From the NCBI RefSeq assembly GCF_003815015.1, contig NZ_RKRE01000002.1:1-64000 (forward strand): DNA of 64,000 nucleotides, in the 5' to 3' direction. The stretch's first letter is position 1, and each line of letters begins with the position of its first letter. The DNA comes from Thermodesulfitimonas autotrophica. Its GTDB lineage: Bacteria > Bacillota > Desulfotomaculia > Desulfotomaculales > Ammonificaceae. The notes beneath the pieces were generated by a model, which saw nothing but the letters and a program-made list of their open reading frames with translations, had not been told where the DNA came from and ran no database searches. Of the stretch, positions 1 to 8,921 are shown piece after piece. Made by a program: the position numbers and the translations under genes.

Positions 1-229
1 CACTAAAACCTAATGAGGGCTCAATCCATCTTCCTTGCTTTCCCTCAAAGGACGCGGCATCCATACGCTCTACCACTGTTCAGTTTTCAAAGACCATTTT
101 AGTGCAGGCAAGATTGAATTTTACACTTCTCGCGCCCTGCTGTCAAGCCTGAATTTTTATCCCTTTCCGTTTTCAGGCCCCTCAAGGGGCGCAGATAAAA
201 ATATAGCACAGCCCCCACGAACGTGTCAA
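1..229 (-). promoter_or_regulatory. Tandem sigma-A promoters and leader, probably of an rRNA operon to the left
   Basis: Read leftward, this stretch holds two near-consensus promoters. P1 has -35 TTGACA at 224-229 and -10 CTATAT at 201-206 (17 apart). P2 has -35 TTGACA at 141-146 and -10 TAAAAT at 118-123 (17 apart). A hairpin with arms CCCCT/AGGGG lies between them (about 178-191). Downstream of P2 the minus strand reads TCTTTGAAAACTGAACAG (about 79-96), a string familiar from rRNA leaders and spacers of Firmicutes. No protein gene is credible here. I infer that the 16S gene starts just beyond base 1, but no rRNA sequence is in the window. Confidence 0.6.
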
Positions 230-308
230 CGCCTTTTAAAACAAAAATTTTGGTGAAACCTGTGGTCCCGGCAAACCCTTTCCCTCCTTGATCCCCAGCG
301 ACCTCGCC

Positions 309-959
309 TCATTTGGACGCAAGCCACTCCGTTAATCCCGGAACACTAACATAGGTGCTCGGTACGGTCCCTACAATTACGTTCTCAACCAGCGGGATCT
401 CAGTATTAACCCGCACATCTTTTTTCTGCAACGGAATCACAATCCGGACGCTCGTGTCAAGATGGAGAAAAAAACGGTGCCGCGTCTGGTTAATCCCCGC
501 CGCCTCGAACTTTTCGAGCATCCCAACTTTGACGGCGCCCACCGGAACGATACGCACCTTGATGCGCGGCCCGTAATTAGCTAGAATCTGGCTTCCCAGC
601 ACCTGCCCCAGGGGTATGCCGAATTCCTCTTTAGGCAATTGGGCCAGGGTCTTCTCTACCGTTACCGCCACATCAGAGGCCATCTCTGTAATTTTGACTG
701 CATTCGCCTGAATCAGGACGACCCGACCCGCCTGGTCTTTATGAACCGCAATCAGGTCCTCGTAGCGGATCCTCCGACTAAGGAGTTCGCTCCGGACGGC
801 GTCGTTGACTGCCGCCACCGACATCTGCGTGGCTTTGGCCTCAGCGATAGCCATTATAGTAGGGAAGAGATTGTGTTCGATAAAGACGAAAAACCCGCCA
901 CATAAGCCGAGAAAGAAGAGGAACCACAGGAGAGGGCGCACCCGCCGGCGCTTAAACAA
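309..959 (-). CDS. yunB: Sporulation protein YunB
   Basis: The product is about 216 residues. It has a basic N-terminus (KRRRVRPLL), one membrane segment at about residues 10-27, then an extracytoplasmic domain. Sequences such as AVNDAV, TEMASDVAV, GIPLGQVLGSQ and PVGAVKVGMLEKFEAAGINQTRHR match the YunB family of spore formers, which is made in the mother cell and needed for proper sporulation. The TTG at 959 is chosen because GGGGGAG lies a few bases upstream. Another TTG 15 bases upstream has no good SD. It is monocistronic, and its 5' side faces a 226-bp gap. No sporulation sigma-factor promoter was confidently identified. Confidence 0.85.
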   Translation of the reverse strand: MFKRRRVRPLLWFLFFLGLCGGFFVFIEHNLFPTIMAIAEAKATQMSVAAVNDAVRSELLSRRIRYEDLIAVHKDQAGRVVLIQANAVKITEMASDVAVTVEKTLAQLPKEEFGIPLGQVLGSQILANYGPRIKVRIVPVGAVKVGMLEKFEAAGINQTRHRFFLHLDTSVRIVIPLQKKDVRVNTEIPLVENVIVGTVPSTYVSVPGLTEWLASK

Positions 960-974
960 TTGTCTCCCCCACAA

Positions 975-1185
975 TTTCGTTTGGCTTCTACCATAAATAT
1001 TTATGAAGCCATAGCGGGCCGCGCCATATAGAAACTACCCCGGAACAAAAGCGCTACAGCAAGAATACCGTATCACCACCCTATCTTTTACCCAATACCC
1101 TACTTTTTAAGATTTTCTTGATTTAACACTTTTGAGGCTACTAACATACCATGTTATGGAAAACTTCCCAGAGGAGTGGTTATAA
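975..1185. other. Intergenic gap upstream of two divergent genes
   Basis: This 211-bp stretch separates yunB (leftward) from the Cys-rich orphan (rightward). It is locally AT-rich at 1070-1170. An SD (AGAGGAG, about 1170-1176) serves the rightward gene. A TTGAGG at about 1131 with a weak -10 17 bases later is possible but not convincing. I see no RNA gene or repeat. Confidence 0.4.
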
Positions 1186-1617
1186 GTGGCGGTTAGTTTT
1201 CAAATGACTAGCAGGGGGGCCATCGTCAACTCTTCACCGAAAGCGGATTCGCTTGCCGAGACCATGCACCAGATTGCCGGGCATCTGAAAAACAACCCGA
1301 CTTCTACCGTCCTCGAAAAGATGGCCGAGCGGTTGAAATCGATGACGAAGGAGGGAAACCCCGGTGACGCCAGCGAAAAAAACTGGCGCATCGCCGTGGA
1401 GTTCGAGTGCGGTGGGTGCTGTAAGAAAGTCCTAAACGCCGCTTGCCTTGATTATCACTGTGGCAACTTCCTCCTGTGGCCAGAGTATCTCGAATACCTG
1501 GTTATCAAAACCTTTAGCTGCGGCGAGGTCGTCGAACGAGAATGCGCACTCGGCATCATTATTCCGGCAAGCCGGGTCTGCAGCATTGAATTCGGTGCCA
1601 TGCAGGTAGACCCGTAA
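1186..1617 (+). CDS. Cysteine-rich hypothetical protein
   Basis: I do not recognise this 143-residue protein. It starts at GTG with AGAGGAG about 9 bases upstream. The first 70 residues are polar and probably helical (AETMHQIAGHLKNN, LEKMAERLKSM). The second half is compact and Cys-rich: ECGGCCKK, ACLDYHCG, FSCGEVVEREC and VCSIEF, about nine Cys in some 70 residues. There is no signal peptide or membrane segment. The spacing suggests a metal or Fe-S site, or disulfides, but fits no CxxC zinc ribbon I know. It stands alone between yunB and tyrS. The good SD and clean length support a real gene. Confidence 0.65.
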   Translation: MAVSFQMTSRGAIVNSSPKADSLAETMHQIAGHLKNNPTSTVLEKMAERLKSMTKEGNPGDASEKNWRIAVEFECGGCCKKVLNAACLDYHCGNFLLWPEYLEYLVIKTFSCGEVVERECALGIIIPASRVCSIEFGAMQVDP

Positions 1618-1639
1618 AACAGCACACTTGCTGCCGACA

Positions 1640-1664
1640 AAAAGCCCGGTCGCGAAGGCCGGGC
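1640..1664 (-). terminator. Intrinsic terminator of tyrS
   Basis: The stem GCCCGG (1644-1649) / CCGGGC (1659-1664) has a 9-base loop. On the minus strand a TTTTT tract follows it. It lies 5 bases past the tyrS stop and between convergent genes. Confidence 0.8.
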
Positions 1665-1668
1665 CTTC

Positions 1669-2889
1669 TCAAACCTTCAGGCGGACAAACTTTCGCCGGC
1701 CGATGCTCAAAACCATCCCGGCCTCCGGTGCAATGCGCGCCGCAGGGTCGCCAACCCGCTCTTCGTTGACCCGCACGCCCCCCTGGGCGATGAGACGCCG
1801 GGCCTCGCTGGTGCTTGGGACAAGGCCGGCCGCCACCAAAAGCCGCGGCAGGGGAACCCGGCCGTTTTCAAGCATCTCTTTGGGGACCGCAAACTCCGGC
1901 ATTTCCGCCGGTAACTCCCGCTCCCGAAAAACCCGGATGAATTCCGCCTCTGCTTTGGCCGCAGCCTCTGGCGAGTGAAACTGGCTCACCACTTCCCGCG
2001 CCAGCCGCATCTTTGCGTCTCGCGGATGAACAGTGCCGTTTTCCAAACCGGCTGCGATTGCCCTTACCTCTGCAAGCGGCACGGGAGTAACCAATTCCAA
2101 GTAACGCACGATCAGTGTATCGGGCAGGGACATCAGTTTACCGTACATCTCCCCGGGCGACTCCGTTATCCCCACGTAATTCCCCACGCTTTTGGACATC
2201 TTCTGTACGCCGTCGAGCCCTTCGAGCAGCGGCATCGTAATGGCCACCTGGGGCTCCTGGCCGTAAGCCACCTGTAACGTTCGCCCCATTAGGAGGTTGA
2301 ACTTCTGGTCCGTGCCGCCGAGTTCCACGTCCGCCGCGAGGGCAACTGAATCGTAACCCTGCATCAGCGGGTAGAAAAATTCGTGAATCGAGATCGGCAG
2401 CCCGGATTTGAACCGCTTACTGAAGTCTTCGCGTTCCAGCATCCGGGCCACCGTATAGTTTGCAGCCAGCTTGATTACCTCCGCAAAGGTGAGCGGTGCC
2501 AGCCAGGAGCTGTTAAAAACGACCTCGGTCTTGTCCGGATCGAGAATCTTGAAAATCTGCTCTTCGTAAGTCCGGGCGTTGGCCCGCACTTCCTCTTCGC
2601 TCAGTTGCTTGCGGGTTTCTATTTTCCCGGTCGGATCACCGATCCGAGCTGTAAAATCCCCGAGGATAATAATGGCCCGGTGCCCAAGTTCCTGGAAGTG
2701 GCGCATTTTCTGCAGGACAACGGTATGCCCGAGGTGAATATCGGGGGCGGTAGGGTCAAGGCCAAGTTTTACCTTAAGCGGCTGGCCGGTGGCAATGGCC
2801 CGCTCTATTTTTTTCTCGAGTTCCTCTTCCAGGATGATCTCGACTGTTCCCCGGCGGATGAGTTCCATCTGCTCAGCAAGGGTCTTCAC
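1669..2889 (-). CDS. tyrS: Tyrosyl-tRNA synthetase
   Basis: This 406-residue class I synthetase charges tRNA-Tyr. The HIGH motif appears as HLGH at residues 52-55 and KMSKS at 230-234. The C-terminal ~65 residues form an S4 RNA-binding domain ([22 protein letters not shown]). The [14 protein letters not shown] context resembles the TyrZ-like subgroup. Unlike many Firmicute tyrS genes, no T-box leader is visible: the leader is only about 30 bases and lacks a T-box sequence. It is transcribed alone from the promoter at 2922-2951 and ends at the hairpin 1640-1664. Confidence 0.97.
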   Translation of the reverse strand: MKTLAEQMELIRRGTVEIILEEELEKKIERAIATGQPLKVKLGLDPTAPDIHLGHTVVLQKMRHFQELGHRAIIILGDFTARIGDPTGKIETRKQLSEEEVRANARTYEEQIFKILDPDKTEVVFNSSWLAPLTFAEVIKLAANYTVARMLEREDFSKRFKSGLPISIHEFFYPLMQGYDSVALAADVELGGTDQKFNLLMGRTLQVAYGQEPQVAITMPLLEGLDGVQKMSKSVGNYVGITESPGEMYGKLMSLPDTLIVRYLELVTPVPLAEVRAIAAGLENGTVHPRDAKMRLAREVVSQFHSPEAAAKAEAEFIRVFRERELPAEMPEFAVPKEMLENGRVPLPRLLVAAGLVPSTSEARRLIAQGGVRVNEERVGDPAARIAPEAGMVLSIGRRKFVRLKV

Positions 2890-2921
2890 GTCTCCATCCT
2901 GCCTTCCGCAAAGTTTTAAAC

Positions 2922-2951
2922 ATTATAGCAAAGCAGCCAAATGGCTGGCAA
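2922..2951 (-). promoter_or_regulatory. Sigma-A promoter of tyrS
   Basis: On the minus strand, -35 TTGCCA (2946-2951) and -10 TATAAT (2922-2927) are 18 apart. The predicted start gives a very short leader, too short for a T-box. Confidence 0.65.
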
Positions 2952-3035
2952 GGCAGCAGCGCGCGCGGGAAACTTAAACGCGAACCAGCATAATATGTTA
3001 TAATTTAGCCGTATAATTCGAAAGGGCGAGGCGGT

Positions 3036-5303
3036 TTGGTGGCTTCTCAGAACCGGAAGCGGAAACGGCTTAACCCGTGGCGGCTTGCGCTGCTGATCCT
3101 GCTGCTTTCCTTTTTTACCTTAACGGTAAGCGCGTGCGGCATGGTGGTTTACAGTTTAAAAGATATCCCGGCCTTCGACCCCAACCAGTTAGAAGGCTCC
3201 TTCTCCACCCTTCTTTACGACAAAAACGGCCAGATTATTACCGAGATAGGCCTCCAGAACCGTATTCCCGTAAAACTCAGCGCCATCCCGCTCGAAGTTC
3301 AGAACGCCTTTCTTGCCGCGGAGGACGTCCGGTTTTACGAACATATCGGCGTCGACCCGCGGGCGATCGCCCGCGCCCTCTACCACAATCTCCGGGGCGG
3401 CGGCATCCAGGAAGGCGGTAGCACCATCACCCAGCAACTCGCTAAGAATTGCTTTTTGACGCCGGAACAGACGCTAAAACGCAAAATCCAGGAAGCAATC
3501 TTAGCGCTGGAAATCGAACGCCACTACCGGAAACAGGAGATCCTCGAGCTTTACCTGAACCACATCTACTTCGGCGAAGGGGCTTACGGTATCCAGGCGG
3601 CGGCAAAGACCTATTTCGATAAAGATGTAAGTGAGTTGACCCTGTCTGAAGGTGCCCTTTTAGCCGGGCTTCCGAAAGCCCCCTCCCTTTATTCGCCCAT
3701 CCGGAACCCCGAGGCAGCCATCAACCGGCGGAACGTAGTTCTCGATAGCATGGCCCGTTACGGATTTATCACGGCGGCGGAGGCTCAGGCCGCAAAAGCT
3801 GAACCCTTGAATCTAAAGCCCGGCAAGGCTACAGGCAAAAAATACCCGCACCCCTACTTTGTCGATTACGTTACGGACGAATTAGTGGAAAAGTACGGCG
3901 TCAACCAAGTCTTCCGTGGCGGCCTTAAAGTTTATACCACCCTCGACCCCCGCATCCAGGAGATAGCCGAGCAGGCACTCGCAGACCCGAAAAACTTCCC
4001 GCCCTCACACCGCGATGCAGCAGGCCAGCTTGAACCGCAGGGAGCGGTTGTGGTAATCGACCCCCATACCGGCCAGATCAGAGCGCTGGTCGGCGGGCGA
4101 GAGTACACCCACCAGCGGGGTCTCAACCGCGCCACGGACATCCACCGCCAACCGGGATCCGCCTTCAAGCCCATCATCGCCTACGCACCGGCCATAGAGT
4201 ACCTCGGCTACGGCCCGGCAACGGTCGTAGACGATGTGCCGGTTCAGTTTAGCGGCTACCAGCCCAAGAACTACGACGGCCAGTACCGGGGTCTTATCCC
4301 CTTGCGCACTGCGCTCACCTATTCGATAAACATCCCGGCGGTCAAACTGCTCAACAGCGTCGGCTTGCAAAAGGCGATCGATTTTGCGTCCCGGTTCGGG
4401 TTCGAATTTTCGCCAGGCAATGAGGGTTTGAGCCTCGCCCTGGGTGGACTTCATAAAGGGGTCACCCCCCTGCAGATGGCCCAGGCCTATGCTGCTTTCG
4501 CCAACCAAGGGGTTTACGTTACGCCTACAGCGATAACCAGAGTCGAGACGCGAAACGGTATCGTTCTCGATGAGTTTAAGCCCAAGATGGTCCGGGTGAT
4601 GAAGCCGACTACTGCCTATCTCATAACCGATATGCTCCGTTCCGCGGTAGAGTACGGCACGGGCACGCGGGCGCGCCTTGGTTCCCGTCCTGTCGCCGGG
4701 AAAACCGGCACGACAGACGATAGCAAGGACATCTGGTTTTGCGGCTACACCCCGGAACTCGTAGCCGTTGTCTGGATCGGCCATGATATCCCGCGGGAAA
4801 TGCCCCGGGAGTACGGCGGACGGTATCCCGCGATGATCTGGCACCAGATCATGAGCAAAGCGCTCCAGGGAACACCGCTCCAGAACTTCGCCCGCCCCCC
4901 AGGAATCGTGGTGGCAACGGTGGATAAAAAATCGGGGCTCCTGCCGGGGCCACTTACGCCTCCGAACGAACAGGTTACCGATCTCTTTGCTGCCGGCACC
5001 GTGCCCACAAAAGTTGACGATACCAGGGTACTAGTTGAAATTTGCGCTGCCTCCGGCCTCCTGGCGACTGAAAACTGCCCCGAACGGATAACCAAAGTCC
5101 TAATTAAGTGTCCGTACAGCGTTCCCCCGTTCGTCAAGGACTACGCCGAAAGAGTGCCAACGGAGCGCTGCAACCTCCACGGCAGCACAGCTTCGCAAGA
5201 TACAACCGGCCAGCCGGTATACGGGGAGGAGCCGGGAATACCCGTTCCACCGGGAAACCCCGAGGCGAATACCTTCCCGCCGTTTGGCCAGGTAACCCAG
5301 TAA
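3036..5303 (+). CDS. Class A penicillin-binding protein (PBP1A type)
   Basis: A bifunctional peptidoglycan synthase of 755 residues. One membrane segment at about 15-40 anchors it after a basic N-terminus. The glycosyltransferase family 51 domain carries the catalytic Glu in AAEDVRFYEH (E96) and the EGGSTITQQLAKN motif at 126-138. The transpeptidase domain has SxxK at 375-378 (GSAFKP), SxN at 430-432 (SIN) and KTGT at 556-559. The C-terminal tail is Pro/Gly-rich with paired Cys and no PASTA domain. TTG (3036) and GTG (3039) are both possible starts; the GGGCGAGG SD fits the GTG slightly better. TATAAT boxes at 2999-3004 and 3012-3017 lie upstream without a clear -35. fakA follows 23 bases later, probably co-transcribed. 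Confidence 0.93.
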   Translation: MVASQNRKRKRLNPWRLALLILLLSFFTLTVSACGMVVYSLKDIPAFDPNQLEGSFSTLLYDKNGQIITEIGLQNRIPVKLSAIPLEVQNAFLAAEDVRFYEHIGVDPRAIARALYHNLRGGGIQEGGSTITQQLAKNCFLTPEQTLKRKIQEAILALEIERHYRKQEILELYLNHIYFGEGAYGIQAAAKTYFDKDVSELTLSEGALLAGLPKAPSLYSPIRNPEAAINRRNVVLDSMARYGFITAAEAQAAKAEPLNLKPGKATGKKYPHPYFVDYVTDELVEKYGVNQVFRGGLKVYTTLDPRIQEIAEQALADPKNFPPSHRDAAGQLEPQGAVVVIDPHTGQIRALVGGREYTHQRGLNRATDIHRQPGSAFKPIIAYAPAIEYLGYGPATVVDDVPVQFSGYQPKNYDGQYRGLIPLRTALTYSINIPAVKLLNSVGLQKAIDFASRFGFEFSPGNEGLSLALGGLHKGVTPLQMAQAYAAFANQGVYVTPTAITRVETRNGIVLDEFKPKMVRVMKPTTAYLITDMLRSAVEYGTGTRARLGSRPVAGKTGTTDDSKDIWFCGYTPELVAVVWIGHDIPREMPREYGGRYPAMIWHQIMSKALQGTPLQNFARPPGIVVATVDKKSGLLPGPLTPPNEQVTDLFAAGTVPTKVDDTRVLVEICAASGLLATENCPERITKVLIKCPYSVPPFVKDYAERVPTERCNLHGSTASQDTTGQPVYGEEPGIPVPPGNPEANTFPPFGQVTQ

Positions 5304-5326
5304 AAGATGTGGAAGGGAGAGCCCTT

Positions 5327-6934
5327 TTGAGAGCTGACAAAATCGATGGCACCATCCTGGCCCGGCTCTTGAAGCAAGCTCTTGCCTGGCTCCAAGAGAA
5401 TCGCGAAGAGATAAACGCGCTCAACGTTTTTCCCGTCCCCGACGGTGATACCGGCACCAACATGTGCGCTACCCTTGAAGCCGCTGTTGCCGCAATCGGC
5501 GACCCAGCACCGCACGCCATCGACCTGGTAGCCGCAGCCGCCGCCCGGGGCGCATTGATAGGGGCCCGGGGCAACTCCGGGGTGATCCTCTCCCAGATTA
5601 TTCACGGTTTCGCCGCCGCGCTCAAGGGAAAGGAGACGGCCGGAGCTGAGGAAATTGCTGCCGCCATCGCTGCAGGCGCAGACCACGCCTACCAGGCAGT
5701 AGGCAACCCGGTCGAGGGAACAATCCTCACGGTGGTACGGGAGACCGCAGCCGGGGCGCAGATTTCGGCCCACCGCACCCGTAACCTTTTGCGCCTCCTC
5801 GCGTTCATCCTCAGAACCGCAAACCGGAGCCTGGCCCAGACACCCGAATTTCTCCCCTCCCTCAAGGAAGCCGGCGTGGTCGATGCCGGGGGGCGCGGCT
5901 TCACCGCCATCCTCGAAGGGGCCTTGCAGGCTACCACGGGAAAAAGTAATTCCCGCAAGCAGACCGGGCCGGCAGCTGACCGGGTGGACGGCGCGGCGGA
6001 ACCACCGGCCCTCTTCCCCTTCGGGGAGAAAGAAAGCATCAATTACACCTACTGCACCGAATTCCTGGTCAAGGGGCCAGGGCTCAATAGCGGCGCCCTC
6101 CAGGAAGCTTTGAGCCCTTACGGCGACTGCCTGCTGGTTGTAGGCGAAGGCGACCTCCTCCGCGTTCACATCCATACCGACCATCCGGGAATCATCCTCG
6201 AAGCAGGCCTAAAATACGGGTCCCTGCACAACATTCGCATCAGCAACATGCGCGACCAGCACCGGGAGAAAATAGAGCCGCAGGCCAGTGTGGCCGTGGT
6301 GGCCGTGGCCGCAGGGGCAGGGTTTACAGCGCTCTTCACAAACTTAGGGGCAGCCGTTGTTCCCGGCGGGCAGACAATGAACCCGAGCACGGGGGAAATC
6401 GCTGCCGCGGTAGAAAATTTAGGGGCCCGGACCGTTATTATTCTCCCGAATAACCCCAACATTCTCCTGGCCGCACGGCAAGTGCAAAATCTCACCCGCA
6501 AGGAAGTGCTCGTGGTGCCCACAACCACGATGCCGCAGGGGCTCGTCGCCCTGCTCGCTTTCAAACTCGAAGCCGGTGGGGCCGAAAATGCTAGTAGAAT
6601 GACCGCTGCCGCCGAAAGGGTCGTTACGGCGGAAATCACCCGCGCCTTTAAAGAGGCGCGGATAGAGGGAAAACTTGTTAAGAAAGGCGATTTCATCGCT
6701 CTTTGCAACGACAAACTGCTCGCTGCCGGAAGCGATCTTGGCGAAGTTGCGCTTGCGGCTATCCAGAAAATTGCTGCCGGAAAGGAAATCGTCACCCTTT
6801 ATTACGGGCAGGAAGTGGAAGCCGCGCTGGCCAAATCCCTCGCCGCGCGCCAATCTGCGCTTTTCCCAGAAACGGAAATCGAAGTGCAGTTCGGAGGCCA
6901 GCCTTACTACCATTTCCTGATCGCTGCCGAGTAG
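5327..6934 (+). CDS. fakA: Fatty acid kinase A (DAK2-domain protein, YloV/FakA)
   Basis: This is the ATP-binding subunit of fatty acid kinase, which phosphorylates acyl groups presented by FakB so that exogenous fatty acids enter phospholipid synthesis. It is about 535 residues. The N-terminal DAK2-like domain shows INALNVFPVPDGDTGTNM (about residues 27-44) with the metal-binding Asp residues, then GARGNSGVILSQI. The central and C-terminal domains are typical of FakA (LLVVGEGDLLRVHIHTDHPG; ILPNNPNILLAA; TTTMPQGL). TTG at 5327 is chosen because GGAAGGGAG lies just upstream and because the protein then begins with the family's IDG segment. Reading frame extends upstream into the PBP gene, but that part is not conserved. 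fakB follows, consistent with a FakAB pair. Confidence 0.9.
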   Translation: MRADKIDGTILARLLKQALAWLQENREEINALNVFPVPDGDTGTNMCATLEAAVAAIGDPAPHAIDLVAAAAARGALIGARGNSGVILSQIIHGFAAALKGKETAGAEEIAAAIAAGADHAYQAVGNPVEGTILTVVRETAAGAQISAHRTRNLLRLLAFILRTANRSLAQTPEFLPSLKEAGVVDAGGRGFTAILEGALQATTGKSNSRKQTGPAADRVDGAAEPPALFPFGEKESINYTYCTEFLVKGPGLNSGALQEALSPYGDCLLVVGEGDLLRVHIHTDHPGIILEAGLKYGSLHNIRISNMRDQHREKIEPQASVAVVAVAAGAGFTALFTNLGAAVVPGGQTMNPSTGEIAAAVENLGARTVIILPNNPNILLAARQVQNLTRKEVLVVPTTTMPQGLVALLAFKLEAGGAENASRMTAAAERVVTAEITRAFKEARIEGKLVKKGDFIALCNDKLLAAGSDLGEVALAAIQKIAAGKEIVTLYYGQEVEAALAKSLAARQSALFPETEIEVQFGGQPYYHFLIAAE

Positions 6935-6991
6935 CAAGCTGCACCAGCAGAAACCCGTTCGTGGCAAAAGTTTGTTCTGGAGGGAAGACTC

Positions 6992-7852
6992 TTGCAGGAA
7001 TTAGCCATCGTTACCGACAGTACCGCTGACCTGCCGCCAGCGCTGGCACAGGAAATGGGCATCACAATCGTTCCCCTGAAGGTGATCTTTGGCCGGGAAG
7101 TCTACCGGGACGGGGTAGATCTCGACCGCACCACCTTTTACCAGCGCCTGCACGCCGGTGAAGTGGCTACCACTTCGCAGCCCTCGCCGGGAGAATTCGA
7201 AGCCGCCTACCGGCATCTGCTCACGAGAGCGAAAAGCATCGTCTCGATTCACATTTCCCGCAGGCTAAGCGGCACTGTGAACGCCGCCGAAACCGCCCGC
7301 TCCTTGCTCCCCGAAGCCGATATTACCGTCGTTGACTCGCGGCTGGTAGCCGGCGCCCTTGGGCTCGTGGTGCGCACCGCCGCCCGGGCCGCCCAAGAAG
7401 GAAAGCCCCCCGCAGAGGTCCTCTCGCTCATCGATCAGCTGATAACGGCTATCAAGGTCTACTTTTCCATAGAGTCCCTTGAATATCTCCGCCGGGGCGG
7501 GCGGATCGGCGGCGCTCAGGCCCTGCTCGGGACCATCCTGAAGATAAACCCGATCCTCACCCTCGCGGACGGGGTCATCCAGCCCTTTGAAAAAGTCTGG
7601 GGACAGAAGGCGGCATTGCGGCGCCTGGCAGAAATCGCCACTGCGGCAGCCGGAAACCGGCCCCTCTTCTGTCAGGTCCTAACAGGCGATAATCAAGAAA
7701 CAGCAGCAGCGCTCGCCAGCCTCCTATCCGGGCTCCCGCCGGGAAGCACGGTGGAAACCGCCGCCATCGGCACGGTGGTGGCCGCCCACACCGGCCCCGG
7801 CGTATACGGCATAGTATTCTGCCCCAAAAGAGCGCTCGAACCGGTGCCTTGA
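6992..7852 (+). CDS. fakB: DegV family fatty-acid-binding protein (FakB)
   Basis: A 286-residue DegV-fold protein that binds a fatty acid and presents it to FakA. The N-terminus IVTDSTADLPPALAQEMGI is a DegV signature. Ser/Thr contacts for the carboxylate appear in TTSQPSPGEF and ISRRLSGTVNAA. The LEYLRRGGRIGGAQALLG segment is diagnostic. It starts at TTG with GGAGGG about 7 bases upstream. It lies 57 bases after fakA and is almost certainly in the same operon. Its stop is 4 bases from the stop of the convergent gene, with no terminator visible between them. Confidence 0.93.
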   Translation: MQELAIVTDSTADLPPALAQEMGITIVPLKVIFGREVYRDGVDLDRTTFYQRLHAGEVATTSQPSPGEFEAAYRHLLTRAKSIVSIHISRRLSGTVNAAETARSLLPEADITVVDSRLVAGALGLVVRTAARAAQEGKPPAEVLSLIDQLITAIKVYFSIESLEYLRRGGRIGGAQALLGTILKINPILTLADGVIQPFEKVWGQKAALRRLAEIATAAAGNRPLFCQVLTGDNQETAAALASLLSGLPPGSTVETAAIGTVVAAHTGPGVYGIVFCPKRALEPVP

Positions 7853-7856
7853 GAGC

Positions 7857-8912
7857 CTACCCGCGGATCAGCCCCGTTAGTTTCGCCACGTCACAATACC
7901 GGGTAACGCTTTCCCGGGCCAGGGCGATGGCCCGCGCATCACCCGGACGCACCACCCGGCTTACCTCCGCCAGCCGCTCGACCGTTGTGTAGGTATCGTA
8001 ATGGACCAGAATCACCGGCACCCCTTTTTCCGCCGCCCGGGCTACAACCTTGACGTCCGGATAAAGCCCTCCCGTAAGGATCAGCACCGAAGTGTCGGTC
8101 TCGAGCGCGGCCAGTGCAATGTCGGCCCGGTCGCCCCCCGTCACCACCGCCTTGTTCGCCGAACGACGGAAGTAACCGAGCGCGCTCTCGATCGTCATCG
8201 CGCCGACCAGCACATCCTCGACGATATTGTCTAACTTATCTTCGCCGGTGAGAATGTCCCCGCCGAGGATTTCATAAAACTCGGCCACCGTCGGCGCACT
8301 GAGTTCCACCCGGCTCGGAATTATCCCGAGCGTCTCAATACCGCGGGCCGCAAGTACTTCCCGGTAAATACCTTCCGTCTTCGCCAGCAGTACCCGGGGC
8401 ACGTTGTTGAAGATAACGCCGGCAAAAGGCACCTGCGCTTCCCGGGCGCAACGCGCGATGAAGGCCACGTCGTCAAGGCTCCGGTCATTGGCAGGCCGCA
8501 GGACATAGAGAAGCGCCGCGCCAAATTCCCGCGCCAGGCTCACCGCATCGAGGCCGAAGGCCGCCATAGCCCAGGGCTGCGCCGTGCCGTCGATCAAAAC
8601 TGCATCGGTTCCAGCGCTGGCCTTCGCGTACGCCTCCCTAACAAGCTGCCGGCAGCGCTCAGCATCCTTGTAGGTGGAAATATAGTACGCCCCAAAGGCG
8701 AGCGGCACAAGTTCCCGCACTTCTAAGTTTAGTTTAAGCGTCTCCCGCATCAGCAGCCCGTCCCGGTCTTCCACGCCGACGGCACCGGGAGGGCTTCCTA
8801 CAGGTTTGAAGTAGCCCAGCCGTATTCCCTGTTCCTGGAGCTCAAGGGCCAGTCCTAGCGCAATTGCCGTTTTGCCGCTACCCATCCTGCCGATAAAATA
8901 GAGGTTCGCCAT
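7857..8912 (-). CDS. P-loop / DRTGG-domain protein (BioD-like, phosphotransacetylase-associated family)
   Basis: The product has 351 residues. The N-terminal ~215 residues are a dethiobiotin-synthetase-like P-loop domain with Walker A GRMGSGKT (about 8-15) and LGYFKPVG. The C-terminal part is a DRTGG domain (about 215-330; VVTGGDRADIALAALETDTSVLILTGG split over that region). This pairing is found free-standing and at the N-terminus of some bacterial phosphotransacetylases. It begins 9 bases after the ADP-forming acetyl-CoA synthetase ends and so is its operon partner. A role in sensing or regulating acetyl-CoA/acetate flux is inferred from context; its reaction is unknown. Confidence 0.8.
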   Translation of the reverse strand: MANLYFIGRMGSGKTAIALGLALELQEQGIRLGYFKPVGSPPGAVGVEDRDGLLMRETLKLNLEVRELVPLAFGAYYISTYKDAERCRQLVREAYAKASAGTDAVLIDGTAQPWAMAAFGLDAVSLAREFGAALLYVLRPANDRSLDDVAFIARCAREAQVPFAGVIFNNVPRVLLAKTEGIYREVLAARGIETLGIIPSRVELSAPTVAEFYEILGGDILTGEDKLDNIVEDVLVGAMTIESALGYFRRSANKAVVTGGDRADIALAALETDTSVLILTGGLYPDVKVVARAAEKGVPVILVHYDTYTTVERLAEVSRVVRPGDARAIALARESVTRYCDVAKLTGLIRG

Positions 8913-8921
8913 GCTCTCACC

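Noticed and set aside
2890-3035. T-box leader for tyrS
   Set aside because: The predicted leader is about 30 bases. No specifier hairpin, T-box sequence or terminator is seen upstream.
5141-6184. A 347-codon minus-strand open frame across fakA
   Set aside because: fakA has clear DAK2 motifs and an SD. The opposite frame has neither.
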